Part shown: one piece after another, positions 11,440-23,150 of the stretch
How positions within the stretch are numbered: the stretch's first letter is position 1
Layout of the letters: each line of letters begins with the position of its first letter
Assembly: GCF_002776525.5 (NCBI RefSeq)
Contig: NC_045434.1
Coordinates: forward strand, 111,221,081-111,285,080
Origin: Piliocolobus tephrosceles
Lineage: Eukaryota > Chordata > Mammalia > Primates > Cercopithecidae
Length of the DNA: 64,000 nucleotides
Direction: 5' to 3'
Translations under genes and position numbers: made by a program
The notes under the pieces: generated by a model
Told to the model about the DNA's origin: nothing
The model's input: the letters and a program-made list of their open reading frames with translations, nothing else
Database searches by the model: none

Positions 11440-12010
11440 CTATCTACAAAAATTGTAATGACATGGAAAAATATTCATGATTATGACATTATGTAAAAAA
11501 TCAATACTGTACATTCATTATATCAACTATGTAAAAATATAAACATACTATTAAAACACTGGAAGGAAATACAACAGAATGTTGACAGTAGTTATTCCTG
11601 AATGGTGGGGTTAAGAGTGATTTTTTTGAGACAGAGTCTCGTTCTGTCGCCCAGGCTGGAGTTCAGTGGCACAATCTCGGCTCATTGCAACCTCCGCCTC
11701 CCAGGTTCAAGTGATTCTTGTGCATCAGCCTCCCAAGTAGCTGGAATTATAGGCATGTACCACCATATCCGGCTGATTTTTGTATTTTTAGTAGAGACGG
11801 GGTTTCACCATGTTGGCCAGGCTGGTCTCCAACTCCTGACCTCAGGTGATCCACCCACCTTGGCCTCCCAAAATGCTGGGATTACAGGCACAAGCTACCG
11901 CGCCCAACCAAGAGTGATTTTGATATTCCTAATTAGTTTTCTGCATTTTCCTATTTATCTATTATCAGCTCATGCTAACTTTATAAAAAGAGAAAATGTT
12001 TTAAAATAAA
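11440..12010 (+). mobile_element. L1M 3' end, split by an Alu
   Basis: GACATGGAAAAATATTCATG, CTGGAAGGAAATACA and GTTGACAGTAGTTATTCCTG are L1M 3' landmarks; the A/T-rich end resumes after the Alu. Confidence 0.65.
11622..11908 (-). mobile_element. Alu (AluS-like)
   Basis: TTTTTTTGAGACAGAGTCTCG to CGCGCCCAACC with AAGAGTGATTTT on both sides; inserted in the L1M. Confidence 0.93.
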
Positions 12011-12860
12011 TCATCCACTTAAAGGAAGACATGAACACCATAGAAGAGACTGGTTGATTGAATGGTCATCCTAGTGATCTGTGGTCTCCGAAGGGTGGAG
12101 CTGCATAATGAGTAGATTTGTGTATGTGACACACTGCTGCAATTAGATGGTATATGTGGGGATACAGATTTAAATTATTACTTATGAATGAGGAAACAAA
12201 AAATGTCTCTTCTTAGAGTTTAAATGGTTTATGGAATTTGGAGGAAACCAGTCCAGAAAAGATTAGAGTGTCAGAGCTGGAAAGGGGCTTCAGAGATCCT
12301 AAAATCGAATCTTCTTTTCTTACAGATCAGTATCTGATGCCTCCTTTGTTCAGGGTTAACATCGACCAGGAAGGAGAAGTTTGAAATCAGAAATGGAAAT
12401 CTCACATCCACTGTCCTGGTCAAATTTCAAGTCTGGCCTTGCTGTCCTGGTGGAAGGACCCTTGGACATGCCTCCCATAGTTGCTACACTAGTCTAGCCC
12501 TGCTGGAGATCTTTGCTGCTAGAGGGATCGCACCTCTGTGGCTGTGTGAGTGATTTGGTCTCACAGTGAACGATTTAACGGAGAGCACGGGGCAGTGAGA
12601 CTGGACTTTCTGAAGACTCAAGCCTACTGGCCAGATCAGCTGAACCAAAGGATCTTCTCCCTTGGCCTTTCTAATGAACTCTTCTCCACTCTTGCCAGGC
12701 TCCCATGAGCAGCAGACTGATTTTTGTGACCAAAATAACCACTCACAGTCATCAAACAACCAGTGACCAACCAGCAATGGACTAGCAATTTGTTCTATGA
12801 CCACACTGTGTAGTATGTTTAGATCTTGCCTCAAGGTAGCATTTTGCCATTCTGTGGATC
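12011..12860. other. Intergenic, no recognised element
   Basis: A 116-codon minus-strand frame (12484-12834) has no family signature and is treated as chance. Confidence 0.4.
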
Positions 12861-12861
12861 A

Positions 12862-13385
12862 GCAGTCCCCAGCCTTTTTGGCACCAGGGACCGGTTTCAT
12901 GGAAGACAATACTTCCACGAACCAGGGAGTGGGGGATGGTTTCGGGATGGTTCAAGTGCATTACATTTATTGTGCATTTTATTTCTATTATGATTACATT
13001 GTAATATATAATAAAATAATTATACAACTCACCTTAATGTAGAGGGAGTGGGAGCCCTGAGCTTGTTTTCTTGAAACTAGACAGTTCCATCTGGGGGTAT
13101 GGGAGACAATGACTGATCATCAGTCATTAGATTCTCATAAGGAGTGTGCAACCTAGATCCCTCACATGTGCAGTTCACAATAGGGTTCGTGCTCCTCTGA
13201 GAATTTAATGCTGCTGCTGATCTGACAGGAGGCAGAGCTCAAGTGGTAATGCCACCAATGGGGAACAGCTGTAAATACAGATGAAGCTTTGCTCACTGGC
13301 CCACCGCTCACCTCCTGCTGTGTGGCCTGGTTCCTAACAGTCTATGAACTGGTACCAGTTCCTAGCCCTGCTGTGGACGACTTCA
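12862..13385 (+). mobile_element. hAT-Charlie (MER1-type) DNA transposon
   Basis: Left terminus CAGTCCCCAGCCTTTTTGGC, internal GGGATGGTTTCGGGATGGTTC, and a decayed right terminus (GAACTGGTACCAG...) form a non-autonomous element of about 0.5 kb without a transposase gene. Confidence 0.7.
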
Positions 13386-14100
13386 GAAAAATTACAACTT
13401 CATTACAAAAATACAAGTTTTATAAAATATTTTTTCAGATTACAAAAGTAACGTAAATGTATTGTTAAACATTGGAAAATGTAGAAGGAATGAAGAAAGA
13501 AATTAAATCACCCATAATTCTAACCCTTAGTAATAGCCTCCATTAACATAGTCATTTTTCCTTGCAATTAATGACTCCTTCTCATCTTTTTTTCTATGTA
13601 CAGGTATATGGCTTACCTTATTTATTTATTTATTTATTTATTTATTGAAACAGAGTCTTGCTCTGTCACCAAGGCTGGAGTGCAGTGGTGTGATCTTGGT
13701 TCACTGCAACCTTCACCTCCAGGTTCAAGTGATTCTTGTGCCTCAGCCTCCTGAGTAGCTGGGATTACAGATGTGCACCACCATGCCTGGCTAATTTTTG
13801 TAGTTTCAGTAGAGATAGAGTTTCATCACGTTGGCCAAGCTGGTCTCGAACTCGTGGTCTCAAGTAATCTGTCCACCTTGGCCTCCCAAAATGCTAGAAT
13901 TACAGGCATGAGCCACTGCGCCCAGCCCCATGGGTATTTTCTATTCTCATTTATTCCTTAATATTATATGATTAGCATTTCCTATATCACTCAGTATTCT
14001 TTAAAAACTATGACCAGTAATGATTGCATAAAATTCCACTGTAAATGATGAACTATTATTATGTAACTATTCTCCTAGTTTCCAAGTTTAAAGATAAAGA
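13386..14100. mobile_element. Old L1-like sequence, split by an Alu (probable)
   Basis: Sequences such as TTACAAAAGTAACGTAAATG and the part after the Alu, ATGATTGCATAAAATTCCA, resemble ancient LINE/low-copy repeats. Family assignment is uncertain. Confidence 0.35.
13617..13928 (-). mobile_element. Alu with (TTTA)n tail
   Basis: Seven TTTA units, then GAAACAGAGTCTTGCTC to GCGCCCAGCCC. Confidence 0.92.
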
Positions 14101-14738
14101 TATCATGAGGGCAAAAGGAGACAACTGGTTCTACGTACCCTTCTGATCAAAGTATACAACAGCACCTATGAAGTATTCTTATAAAAACAACTGATTCAGG
14201 ACCTGGTTAAATCTCTACATTGAATCTCCAAATTTGTAGAAAATATAAGTGACAGAGGAACATGTTAGTGACAGATTGAGGCTACAACCAGAAAAATTCA
14301 GATTCTGGGAAACTCTATAGGACAAATAAACAAGTTTTTCATCAGATAACCTGCTGAGGGAAAGAGATGAGGAGAAGGAGACCTAGAGATGAAAAGTGTT
14401 AAGAAACATATTGACTAATTGCAATGTATGAATATCGGATCCATATTCAAACAAACTTTAAAAAATTTGAGACAAATTATTGGATTACATTAGGAGATTA
14501 TTAATTTTTAGAAGTGATGAGTATTGTAGTTATGTTTTTAAAAACAAATCTTTATCTTTTAAAGATTCGTACTGAGATTGTTATGTTTGATAGGGTATCC
14601 GTGGGATTTGTTTCAAAATAATGAGGTGGGGAAGGGAATAGTGTGTGGTAATATAGATGGATGAATATTGGCTGTAATTGTTCAGGCTGAGTGATGAGTG
14701 CATGGGATTTCATTTTACTATCTGTTTATTTTGGTCCT
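14101..14738. other. Intergenic, no recognised element
   Basis: AT-rich DNA, parts L1-like, but too diverged for me to assign. Confidence 0.35.
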
Positions 14739-15056
14739 TTTTTTTTTTTTGAGACAGGATCTTGCTCTGTTGCCCAAGCTGAAGTGCAGTGGCATGATCT
14801 CAGCTCACTGCAAGATCTGATGATCTTGCAGCTCACTGCAAGAGCCTCCTGGGCTCAAACGATCCTCTTGCCTCAGCCTCCTGAGTAGCTGGGACTACAG
14901 GCATGCATCACCACACCTGGCTAATTTTTGTGTATTTTGTAGAGGGAGGTTTCATCATGTCACCCAGGGCTGGTCTCAAACTCCTGGACTCAAGCAATCC
15001 ACCTGCCTAAGCCTCCCAAAGTGCTGGGATTACAGGTGTGAGCCACTGTGCTCAGT
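14739..15056 (-). mobile_element. AluJ-like with internal duplication
   Basis: Older Alu (GAGACAGGATCTTGCTC ... CACTGTGCTCAGTC). AGCTCACTGCAAG occurs twice (about 14800 and 14831) around GATCTGATGATC, an extra stretch of about 30 bp with inverted symmetry. Confidence 0.88.
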
Positions 15057-15184
15057 CGGTACATGTTTTATATTTGCCATAATTAAAACTTAGAAAAGAA
15101 ACAAAGGAAAAGCAAGCCAGCATTTCTGACAGCCATGTGCTAAGCTGAGCTGTGGAAGAAAGAGTCATGAGTAAGATAGACCTC

Positions 15185-15350
15185 ACTCTTATCCCAACTC
15201 TCACACTTACTGGCTGTGTGTCTTTGAGCTGTTTACCTAACCTCTCTGAGCCTCAGAGCCCTCACTTCTGAAACTGATATTATAAAGCCTGCCTCACAAG
15301 GTTGTTGTGAGGAGAAAACATGATATTTTCTGGGAAAGGGCATGCAAAAC
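15185..15350 (+). mobile_element. MIR
   Basis: CTTACTGGCTGTGTGTCTTTG, CTCTCTGAGCCTCAG and CACAAGGTTGTTGTGAGGA match the MIR core well. Confidence 0.8.
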
Positions 15351-16194
15351 TAAGGAATGCTGGATATTTTATGTTAAGGTATGAGTAAAGCGTAGGGCTG
15401 GGAAACAAAGGGGATATGCATATTTCCCCTTCTCAGGGAGTTCAGACTCCCCATTTTTTGCTGGTTGCTTAAGAGTGAGGTTTTCATAGGAAAATACTTT
15501 GGTGCACCATTTTAATTTTCTTGTCATTTCTTTCATTATATATTTTTGAGTTGTTTTCCTAGTGGTTGCCCTGAAGATTACCATTAGCAACTTAGTCTAT
15601 AACAATCTAGTTCAAATTAATACCAATTTAATTCTGATAGTACACAAAACTTTGCTCCTATTTGGCTCTGTACCTCCCTCTCCTTTATGCTGCTATTAAC
15701 ACAAATTATATCTTTATACATTTTTCCCGTTGACATAGATTTGTCATTAATGCTTTATGAATTTTTTAAAAAAATTAAATAGAAAAAAATACATTTATAC
15801 TGTCTTTTATGTTTACCTACATAGTTACCTTTACTGGTGGTTTTATTTCTTTGTGTGGATTCAAGTTACTATCTAGTGTATTTTCAATTTAGCCTGAAGG
15901 ACCACCTTAGTATTTCTTTTAGGTTGGATCTGCTTTCTTTTAGGTAAACTCTCTCAGTTTTTGTTTATCTAGAAATGTCTTAATTCCTCCAACATTTTTG
16001 AAGAATAGTTTTGCTGGATGTAGAATTCTTGGTTGACACTGTTTTCCCTTCAGCACTTTGACTATGCCATCTCACTGTTTTCTAGCCTCTCTGGTTTCTG
16101 ATGAAAAATCAGCTGTGAGCCTTATTGAGCATTCTTTGTATGGATGAGTTACTTTTATCTTGTTGTTTTCAAGAATCCCTCTAATAACGGTCAC

Positions 16195-16520
16195 CAGAGT
16201 CTGTGAACAGTAGTCAGGGTGGGGGTGAACAGGAATGGGTAATGGGTACAAAAAAGTAGTTAGAGAGAATCAATAAGATCTAGTATTTGACAGCACAACA
16301 GGATAACTACAGTCAATAATAATTTATATTACATTAAAAATAACAAAAGAGTATAATTGGAATGTTTGTAACAAAAAGAAATGATAAACACTTGAGGTGG
16401 TGGATATCCCATTTACCCTGATGTGACCATTACGCATTGTGTGCCTGTATCAAAATATCTCATGTACCCCATAATATACACACCTACTATGTACCCACAA
16501 AAACTAAAAATTAAAAAAAT
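16195..16520 (+). mobile_element. Younger L1 3' UTR fragment inserted in the old L1
   Basis: GATAACTACAGTCAATAATA, AAGAAATGATAAACACTTGAG, CATGTACCCCATAATATACA and an A-rich end are L1MA/MB-type 3' UTR landmarks. It breaks the colinear old L1. Confidence 0.75.
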
Positions 16521-16674
16521 AGTCTCTCTATGTCTTTTGAATGTTTGATTGTGATGTGTCTGTGTTCCTCTTTGAGTTGATCCTACTTAGAGTACACGGA
16601 GCTTCTTGGATGTGTAGATTAATGTCTTTCATTAAATTTGGAAAATTTTCAAACATTATTTCTTCAAATATTCT

Positions 16675-16675
16675 T

Positions 16676-16714
<39 letters not shown>

Positions 16715-16986
16715 TTTGAGATGGAGTTTTGCTCTTTCACCCAGGCTGGAGTGCAGTGGTGCAATCTCAGCTCACTGCAACCTCCGCCTCCTGGGTTCAA
16801 GCGATTCTCCTGCCTCAGCCTCCTGAGTAGCTGGGATTATAGGTGCCTGGCTAATTTTTGTATTTTTAGCAGAGGCAGGGTTTCACCACGTTGGCCAGGC
16901 TGGTCTCAAACTCCTGACCTCAGGTGATCCACCCACTTCAGCCTCTCATAGTGCTAAGATTACAGGTGTGAGCCACCACACTTGGC
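16675..16986 (-). mobile_element. Alu (AluS-like)
   Basis: T/C-rich tail then GAGATGGAGTTTTGCTC to CACACTTGGCT; AAATATTCTTTTT flanks both ends. Confidence 0.92.
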
Positions 16987-17283
16987 TGAAATATTCTTTT
17001 TATTCCTTTCTGTCTCTCCTCTCCTTCTGGGACTCTCATTATGTACATGTTGATATGCTTGAAGATGTCCCCCAGGCCTCTGTGGCTCTGTTTATTTTTT
17101 CTGTTCTTCATTGTTTCTTTGTTATTTCTCTTCCTCAGACTGGGTAATCTCAATTGAGATTAATTTCAAGTTCATGGATTCTTTCTTTTGGCTGTTCCAA
17201 TCTACTATTAAGCCCCTCTGGTAAAATGCTCATTTCAGTTATTGTACATTTCAATTCCAGAATTTCTATTTGGTTCCCCCTCC

Positions 17284-17561
17284 CTTTTTTTTTTTTTTTT
17301 TGGATGGAGTCTTGCTCTGTTGCCCAGGCTGGAGTACAATGGCACAATCTTGGCTCACTGCAACCTCTGCCTCCCGGGTTCAAGCAATTCTTCTGCCTCA
17401 GCCTCCTGAGTAACTGGGACTACAGGCATGCACCGTCATGCCCAGCTAATTTTTGTAATTTTAGTAGAGACGGGGTTTCACCATGTTGGCCAGGATGGTC
17501 TCGATCTGTTGACCTCATGATCCGCCTGCCTCAGCCTCCCAAAGTGCTGGGATTATAGGCG
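17284..17561 (-). mobile_element. Alu, truncated at its 5' end
   Basis: Poly-T start, ends at GGGATTATAGGCG without the final 'GTGAGCCACC...' block. Confidence 0.9.
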
Positions 17562-17985
17562 TTCCTTGTCTATATGTTCTCATCTTTATTGATATTTTCT
17601 ATTTGGTGAGACATTATTCTCATATCTTCTTTTAGTTCTTCATACATGTTTTCCTTTAGTCTTTGAACACTTTGGAATACCTGATTTAAAATCTTTGTCT
17701 AGTAAATCTAATGTTGGGGCTTCCTCAGAAGCAGTTTCTATTGATCGCTTTTCCCCCTTGAGTATAGAGAATACTCTCTGTATCTTTACATGCCTTGCAT
17801 TTGTTGTTGTTGTTGGAAGCTAGACATTTAAAATAATATAATGCATCAACTCTGGAAGTCACATTTTTACCCCCTCCCCCACGATTTGTTGTTGTTGTTG
17901 ATATAGAGAAATACTCTGAACATAGCAGAGGACTTGGGCCCAAATACCCAAAGAGCTTCAAACTTGAAACTCTTCTTCAGGAGAG

Positions 17986-18774
17986 TAGACAGAGACTGTT
18001 TCCTGCATATGGGCATGGAGCTCTTTTCAGGAAAGCCGACATGGAAAGAGTACCAATAGTGCCCTCTGATAATGACACCTCTTGGAAGATCCCCTAAATA
18101 TCACAGTCCAGGTGACGGCCCTGCTCCCACCTCTGAGATTCTTCAGCCCCTAGTCTTTGGTCTGTCTTCTCAGAATCACTAGAGCATATTGAGCCTGCAG
18201 ACGTCACACTTGGTGGTCCTGATCCAGCCTTGCCCATGAAGCCCGAGCCCAGGCCTGGACAACCTCCCCTGGAGATCTTGCTGGGTGTGGGAGAACAAAT
18301 TTCTAGCCCTTTCTTCTGGGAGAGTCGTAATCAGGCAAAATAAGAATGATGACAAAGCCTGCTGCCAGCTGGAGAGATCAATGGCCAGGTGTCACCTGGC
18401 TCAATAATTAACCAGGGGGTTGGGATATGTCCAAAGGGTGGGCAGGAAGAAAACACATGGGTCACAACGGACTCAAGCCAAGAGAAGCCAGGAAGGACTG
18501 CCAGTCAAGAGAGGCCTTTTTCAGAGGCCCAGGCAGTGGACACACCACCCAGGAGCGGTCCCTTTTCCTTTCCTGGTGGATTTAGGGATAGCAGCAAGAC
18601 TGAGAAAACAGGAGTCTGTCATAGGCACCTTTTGCCCAGTTTCAGACTACACAATCCTTTTGAGACGACAAAGAAGGAGAATTCTAAGGCCCTGGGGACC
18701 CTCAAAGCCCCTCAAGCTGGCACGAGCTGTCCGTTTGTGCACGAAGCATTTGCTAAATGTCTGCTAGAGTGTGA
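17986..18774. other. Intergenic, no recognised element
   Basis: A 163-codon plus-strand frame (18389-18880) runs into a MIR and matches no family; treated as chance. Confidence 0.4.
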
Positions 18775-18930
18775 TGTTATGATGTTGTATTTGAAAACAG
18801 GCAGATCTAGCTTCAAATCCAGGCATTGCTACTTGCCAGCTGCTGTGATCTTGGCTGAGTTAAGGTTCTCTAAGCCTTAGTTTCTACATCTATAGATGAG
18901 AATGTTAGAACCTTGCTTACAGGGCTATTA
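18775..18930 (+). mobile_element. MIR
   Basis: CTAGCTTCAAATCCAGGCATTG and CTTGGCTGAGTTAAGGTTCTC follow the MIR core. Confidence 0.7.
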
Positions 18931-20398
18931 TAGGATAGAATGCAGTTGCATTTTTATAGACTGCCTCATACATACCAGTAAATAGTAAATAGCCTTCCAT
19001 TCGATCTTGTTGACAGTCTTGGACAAGGAAGAGGAACAGACCATGCCTGACTTCCTGTAACCCTTATATGGCTTCCTTTGTCTTAATCTACCTGAAGTCC
19101 TGCAGAGTGCAGCATCCCTGGTCAGGTTCCTATTAGACATCTTTCTAATTCTATTCATACTTTATGACTAGATATTTATTTGTGATTGTTTTACTAATAC
19201 CTGTCTCCTTCACTGACTCTTTTATTTACCATTTTTTCCTCAGTGTGTGGCAATCAATGGGGAAATGAATGAATAAATAAGGATGAGGCTCTTGCCTTCA
19301 CAGATCTCACTAGATGCACACACATGAGGAGGACAAAATAGCAGAGTGACTGGGGGAAGACGTCCCCCAGAGCAGGGGTGGGGCCTGTGGACTAGAGAGG
19401 CTAAAGTCTAACTTGAGGTTCTCCCCTAGCCCTCCTCAAGGAATTCACTCGAAAACTCCCTGACCCAGCCTTCTCCACTGCCCCAATCCATAACCTCTTC
19501 TGACTCAGCCACCCAGTAGTGGAGCTGAGTCAGTATGGACTCTAGATGGTGCCATAGAGGTCAACCTGTGGGCTTTCCTGTGGTCCAGCCACTTCACCAT
19601 GGGGCTTTCCAAGCTAGTGTGGTCCACCTTGCTCCCTCAGCAGTCCCAGCATTCAGGAGCAGAGCCTGGTGACTCCCCTACCCCTCCTAGAGCCTGAAGA
19701 GGGAAACCAGCAAACAAAAGTGCTGCTGTGGCAGAGGAGGCCTTCACTGGGGCAGGGGACATGTGCTCACTGGGAAATGTGGCCTTTTCTCTTCAGGGCT
19801 GCCTGGTCACTGCTCTCACCAAATGACTTTAGTGCCTTATTCAAGGGGTCTTTGGACACCCACCCAGGCCCTGCATCTAGTCCTGTCACCAACCTTTCTT
19901 GCCACGGCCCACAGTCTGCACGAGGTTAACCTCAGGCTTCTTCCTCGTCTCCTCTGATTCACTTTCCTGCCTCTGGCCGGATAGTGGTTTGGGGTTTGGC
20001 CGTTGTCTCTGCTTATATAGTCCAAGCCAGAGTTCCTGACCCTGCCTGCTCACCGGCACCCGTAGCAACCCAAGGCCACTTTCCCCTCCAGTCTCCTACC
20101 TGGCTCTTCTTGTCAGCCAGAAATCCCTGAGCTACAAGCTCTCTAACTGCTCATCCCTGTGGGAAGCACCCAGCTCTGCCACCTTCCTCTGAGAACAGCC
20201 AGGCCCTGGTAGCATGCTGGTGCCCCACGGCTTGCCCAGAGGGGAGCTCTCTGTTTGGCTTGGGCACTGTTGGACCACCTGGCAGGCACGTTACCAGTAC
20301 ACATTTTATTCAGGGGCAGCCCTTTGGAGCCCACAAAGTGCTTTTGGGTTTGTCATTTCATTTGAACTGCAGTCCAGGTATACTTGGTTTGTACTCTT
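18931..20398. other. Intergenic, no recognised gene
   Basis: Unique-looking, GC rising to the right; short frames only. Confidence 0.4.
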
Positions 20399-20709
20399 TT
20401 GTTTTGTTTTGTTTTGTTTTGTTTTTGAGACGGAGCCTCGCTCTGTTGCCCAGGCTGGAGTGCAACGGCGTGATCTCCGCTCACTGCAGCTTCTGCCTCC
20501 CGGGTTCAAGTGATTCTCCTGCCTCAGCCTCCTGAGTAGCTGGGATTACAGGTGTGCACCACCATGCCCAGCAAATTTTTGTATTATTAGTAGAGACGGG
20601 GGTTCCACCATGTTGGTCAGGTTGGTCTTGAACTCCTGACCTCAGGCGATCCGCCTGCCTTGGCCTCCCAAAGTGCTGGGATTACAGGTGTGAGTCACGG
20701 TAGCCAGCC
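20399..20709 (-). mobile_element. Alu with (GTTTT)n tail
   Basis: GAGACGGAGCCTCGCTC to ACGGTAGCCAGCC; TGGTTTGTACTCTT on both sides. Confidence 0.93.
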
Positions 20710-20724
20710 ACCTGGTTTGTACTC

Positions 20725-20835
20725 TTAAACTAGGTCTACAGATGAGGAGAAACCTGAGGTTCAGAGAGGTTAAATACTTACTCAAGGTCAAACAGTAAGA
20801 GCCAATGAGAGATTCAAGTAAAGAACCTAAGTTCT
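20725..20835 (-). mobile_element. MIR fragment
   Basis: CTACAGATGAGGAGAAACCTG and GTTCAGAGAGGTTAAATACT are reverse-complement MIR. Confidence 0.75.
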
Positions 20836-20857
20836 GTTGGTTTTTGGGTTTCAGTGT

Positions 20858-21140
20858 TTCTGAGACAGGGTCTTGCTTCATTTCCCAGGCTGGAGTGCAG
20901 TGGTACGATCAGGGTTGACTGCAGACTCAACCTTCCGGCTCAAGCTATCCTCCCACCTCAGTCTCCCATGTAGCTGGGACTACTGGTGTGTGCCACCGCA
21001 TCTGGCTAGTTTTTTTGTTTGTAGAAACGGGGTCTCATTACGTTGCTCAGGCTGATCTCAAACTCCTGGGCTCAAGTGATCCTCTCACCTCAGCCCCCCT
21101 AAAGTGCTGGGGTTACAGGTGTAAGCCACCACCCTCAGCC
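20858..21140 (-). mobile_element. AluJ-like
   Basis: GAGACAGGGTCTTGCTTC to CACCACCCTCAGCC, highly diverged. Confidence 0.88.
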
Positions 21141-22030
21141 AGTTCTCTGGTTCTCAATTCAAAGCGAATATTGCTCTATAGGTATGATGCTTCCCAAGCA
21201 GCCCCTGCAGCACATGAAGCCCAGGAAAGGCCTGCTGAGATTCTCAGCTCTTTCTGGGGGTTTCGGAAAGGCGGCTAAGGGGAAGGGATCTTTTGCTCCC
21301 CTCATCACCAATCCTTGCTTAGAGGCTTTGAAGTGTACATTCCATCCACCACCGCCCAGTGATCAGGAAGGGCTCTAACCTAGCCCCATCTCTGTCAGAA
21401 GCCAGGGAGACTCCTCTGCTGAAAATCCTTCTGCGTGGCCATTGAACGGTAATTATTAGATACTACTCTCATTTGCTAATACCAATAAGGCCTCTAGAAA
21501 AGGCCACCCATTACATCTGGTCAGAATTTGCATTATGATGCCTCTGTTCATGCTTTCAGTATTAACCTTTGGCACACAATGACTGAGCACCTACCGAGTG
21601 CCAGATACTCTTAGGCACTAAGGCACTAGGTGCACGTCCCCCTTTAATAAAAGGAGGGATGTAGCAGTGTCTGCCACTGATCATGGCCTGGTGGGACAGA
21701 CAGACAAACAGGCTCCAAATTCCAAATCTGAAGAAGCACAGGTGGGGAGGGAATTGAACCTGGGTAGGCCTCAGGAGCTCGAGTCAGGCTGGGAAGGCTT
21801 CTCAGAGGGGCCTTGAACGATAAAATGTTAAGTTTCTTCAAAAATCTTTTCTGTAGCTCTTTTGATAGAAAGGGAAGAGTCCTCTTAAGGGAAATGATAA
21901 GGGACAGGGTGGTAGGGGTGAGGGCACAGAAAGGGGTGACTGAGTCGCCTGAACACTTAGCCCCTGGTCAAATTTGCTTGATGCCAATCTTGGCCCTGTA
22001 TCCTTGGTCCCTAAGTCCAAGGACCTAATC
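21141..22030. other. Intergenic, no recognised gene
   Basis: Includes old repeat-like sequence near 21570-21800 (GACTGAGCACCTACCGAGTG...) that I cannot assign to a family. Confidence 0.4.
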
Positions 22031-22034
22031 CCTG

Positions 22035-22415
22035 GAATAGCGCTGTCCAGTAGAATTTCTGGAATGATGCAAATGTTGTACTTCTGTGCTGTCCAACATG
22101 GTAGTCACATGTAGTTACAGAGCCCTTGAAACGTGGATAGTATAGCTAAGGAACTGAATGTTTACTTTTATTTCATTCTAATTAATTTAAACTTAAATAG
22201 CCATCTTACTTGACAGTGCAGCTCTAGATACTTCTTATCCTGGATCACAGTGGAATCACCTGAGATGTCTTTTTAAAAGTTCTGACACCTGGTGCCTGAG
22301 CCTCGCCCCCTAAGATTCGATTTCGTTGATCTAGAGTGGGGCTCAGGGGAGCAGATTTTTTTTTTAAAAAAAACAACCCGGGTGATTCTCCTGGAAGCCA
22401 GCGTTGGGAATCACT
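22035..22415. mobile_element. Two adjacent old hAT-like (MER5-type) fragments
   Basis: CTGTCCAGTAGAATTTCTG... with a partial reverse arm (TGACAGTGCAGC), then TGGAATCACCTGAGATG...GGTGATTCTCCTGGAAGCC with complementary ends, as in MER5-type elements. Confidence 0.5.
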
Positions 22416-23051
22416 AATCCAAAGCTGTCTACCACACCCTCAGGGATTGGGAGGTCCCTCTTGTCATAGCTTTGCCCAGGGTGTATGTTTGGGCCTTCAA
22501 TTCCTCTGGCCCTGCCTAACACCCCTCTCCCCATTGAAAGCCACACCCTCAGTCTCCTCTCCAGCTCCAGTAGGAAGGTCAAGCCCGAACGAGGGCCCTC
22601 ACGCAGACTCCTGGCTCTCTCCCCCGCTAAACACACTCACTTCCCCGCCTGGAAACAGGACTCATTCACCTCAGAGCCTGCAAGGACCTAGCCAGCTCCC
22701 CTGCCCTGGTCAGCAGGGCTCAACGGTCAAGGAGCCTTATCCTCACAGGCCCCCGGGGTCCTTGGACAGAGCCCAACCAGCCATTTTCCTAGGCTGGGCA
22801 GGAGCAGGGGCCGGTGACCAGGCCTGGGGTTTGGCCACTTTCTGCCCAATACAACCAGATATGCAGATGAATGTGTTTGGGACAGCAATAATACAGGAGG
22901 TTTTGGTAACAAGACTGAAACTTGGAGACAACCTTCCTCCCCTGTGTTTTGTGGAAAAAGGTTCTCTGAGCTGGGGTTCATCCGGCAACTGCTGCCCACC
23001 CACCCTGATGTTTGCCACCCACACCCCAAAAGCAACTTTCCCACGACTCAC
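22416..23051. other. DNA just downstream of the CSF1 poly(A) site
   Basis: A 248-codon plus-strand frame (22336-23082) runs through this region and into the UTR; its composition is Pro/Ser-rich with no domain, and part is transposon. Not supported as a gene. Confidence 0.45.
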
Positions 23052-23070
23052 ATGGCAGCTTGTGCACTTC

Positions 23071-23150
23071 TTTTATTATTAAATATATAAGCAGTTTCCT
23101 ATCTTTTAAATAGATATTTAAATGACTTTATATAAAATAATTCACCACTT
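23071..23150 (-). promoter_or_regulatory. CSF1: AU-rich element at end of CSF1 long 3' UTR
   Basis: Three AUUUA pentamers (complement at about 23079-23083, 23107-23111 and 23119-23123) in an 80-nt region of mostly A and U. Such elements bind stability factors in cytokine mRNAs; the short exon 9 UTR lacks this cluster. Confidence 0.7.
23072..23077 (-). terminator. CSF1: Polyadenylation signal of CSF1 exon 10
   Basis: AATAAA on the minus strand within TTTAATAATAAAAGAAG; the human message ends about 15-25 nt later as I recall, so cleavage is placed near 23052. Confidence 0.85.

Larger units (their letters stand above)
15480..17985 (-). mobile_element. Ancient L1-derived block, interrupted by a younger L1 end and two Alus
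   Basis: Segments such as GGATGTAGAATTCTTGG, TGATGAAAAATCAGCTGTG, CTTCTTGGATGTGTAGATTA, CCTTCTGGGACTCTCATTA and TTTGTCTAGTAAATCTAATG run colinear across the insertions, matching the antisense of an old L1 body as I know it. Coding capacity is lost. Confidence 0.7.

Noticed and set aside
18389..18880. 163-codon plus-strand frame
   Set aside because: Ends inside a MIR; no homology I recognise and no splice or promoter context.
22336..23082. 248-codon plus-strand open frame
   Set aside because: Begins in an old transposon fragment and ends inside the CSF1 3' UTR; low complexity, no family signature.
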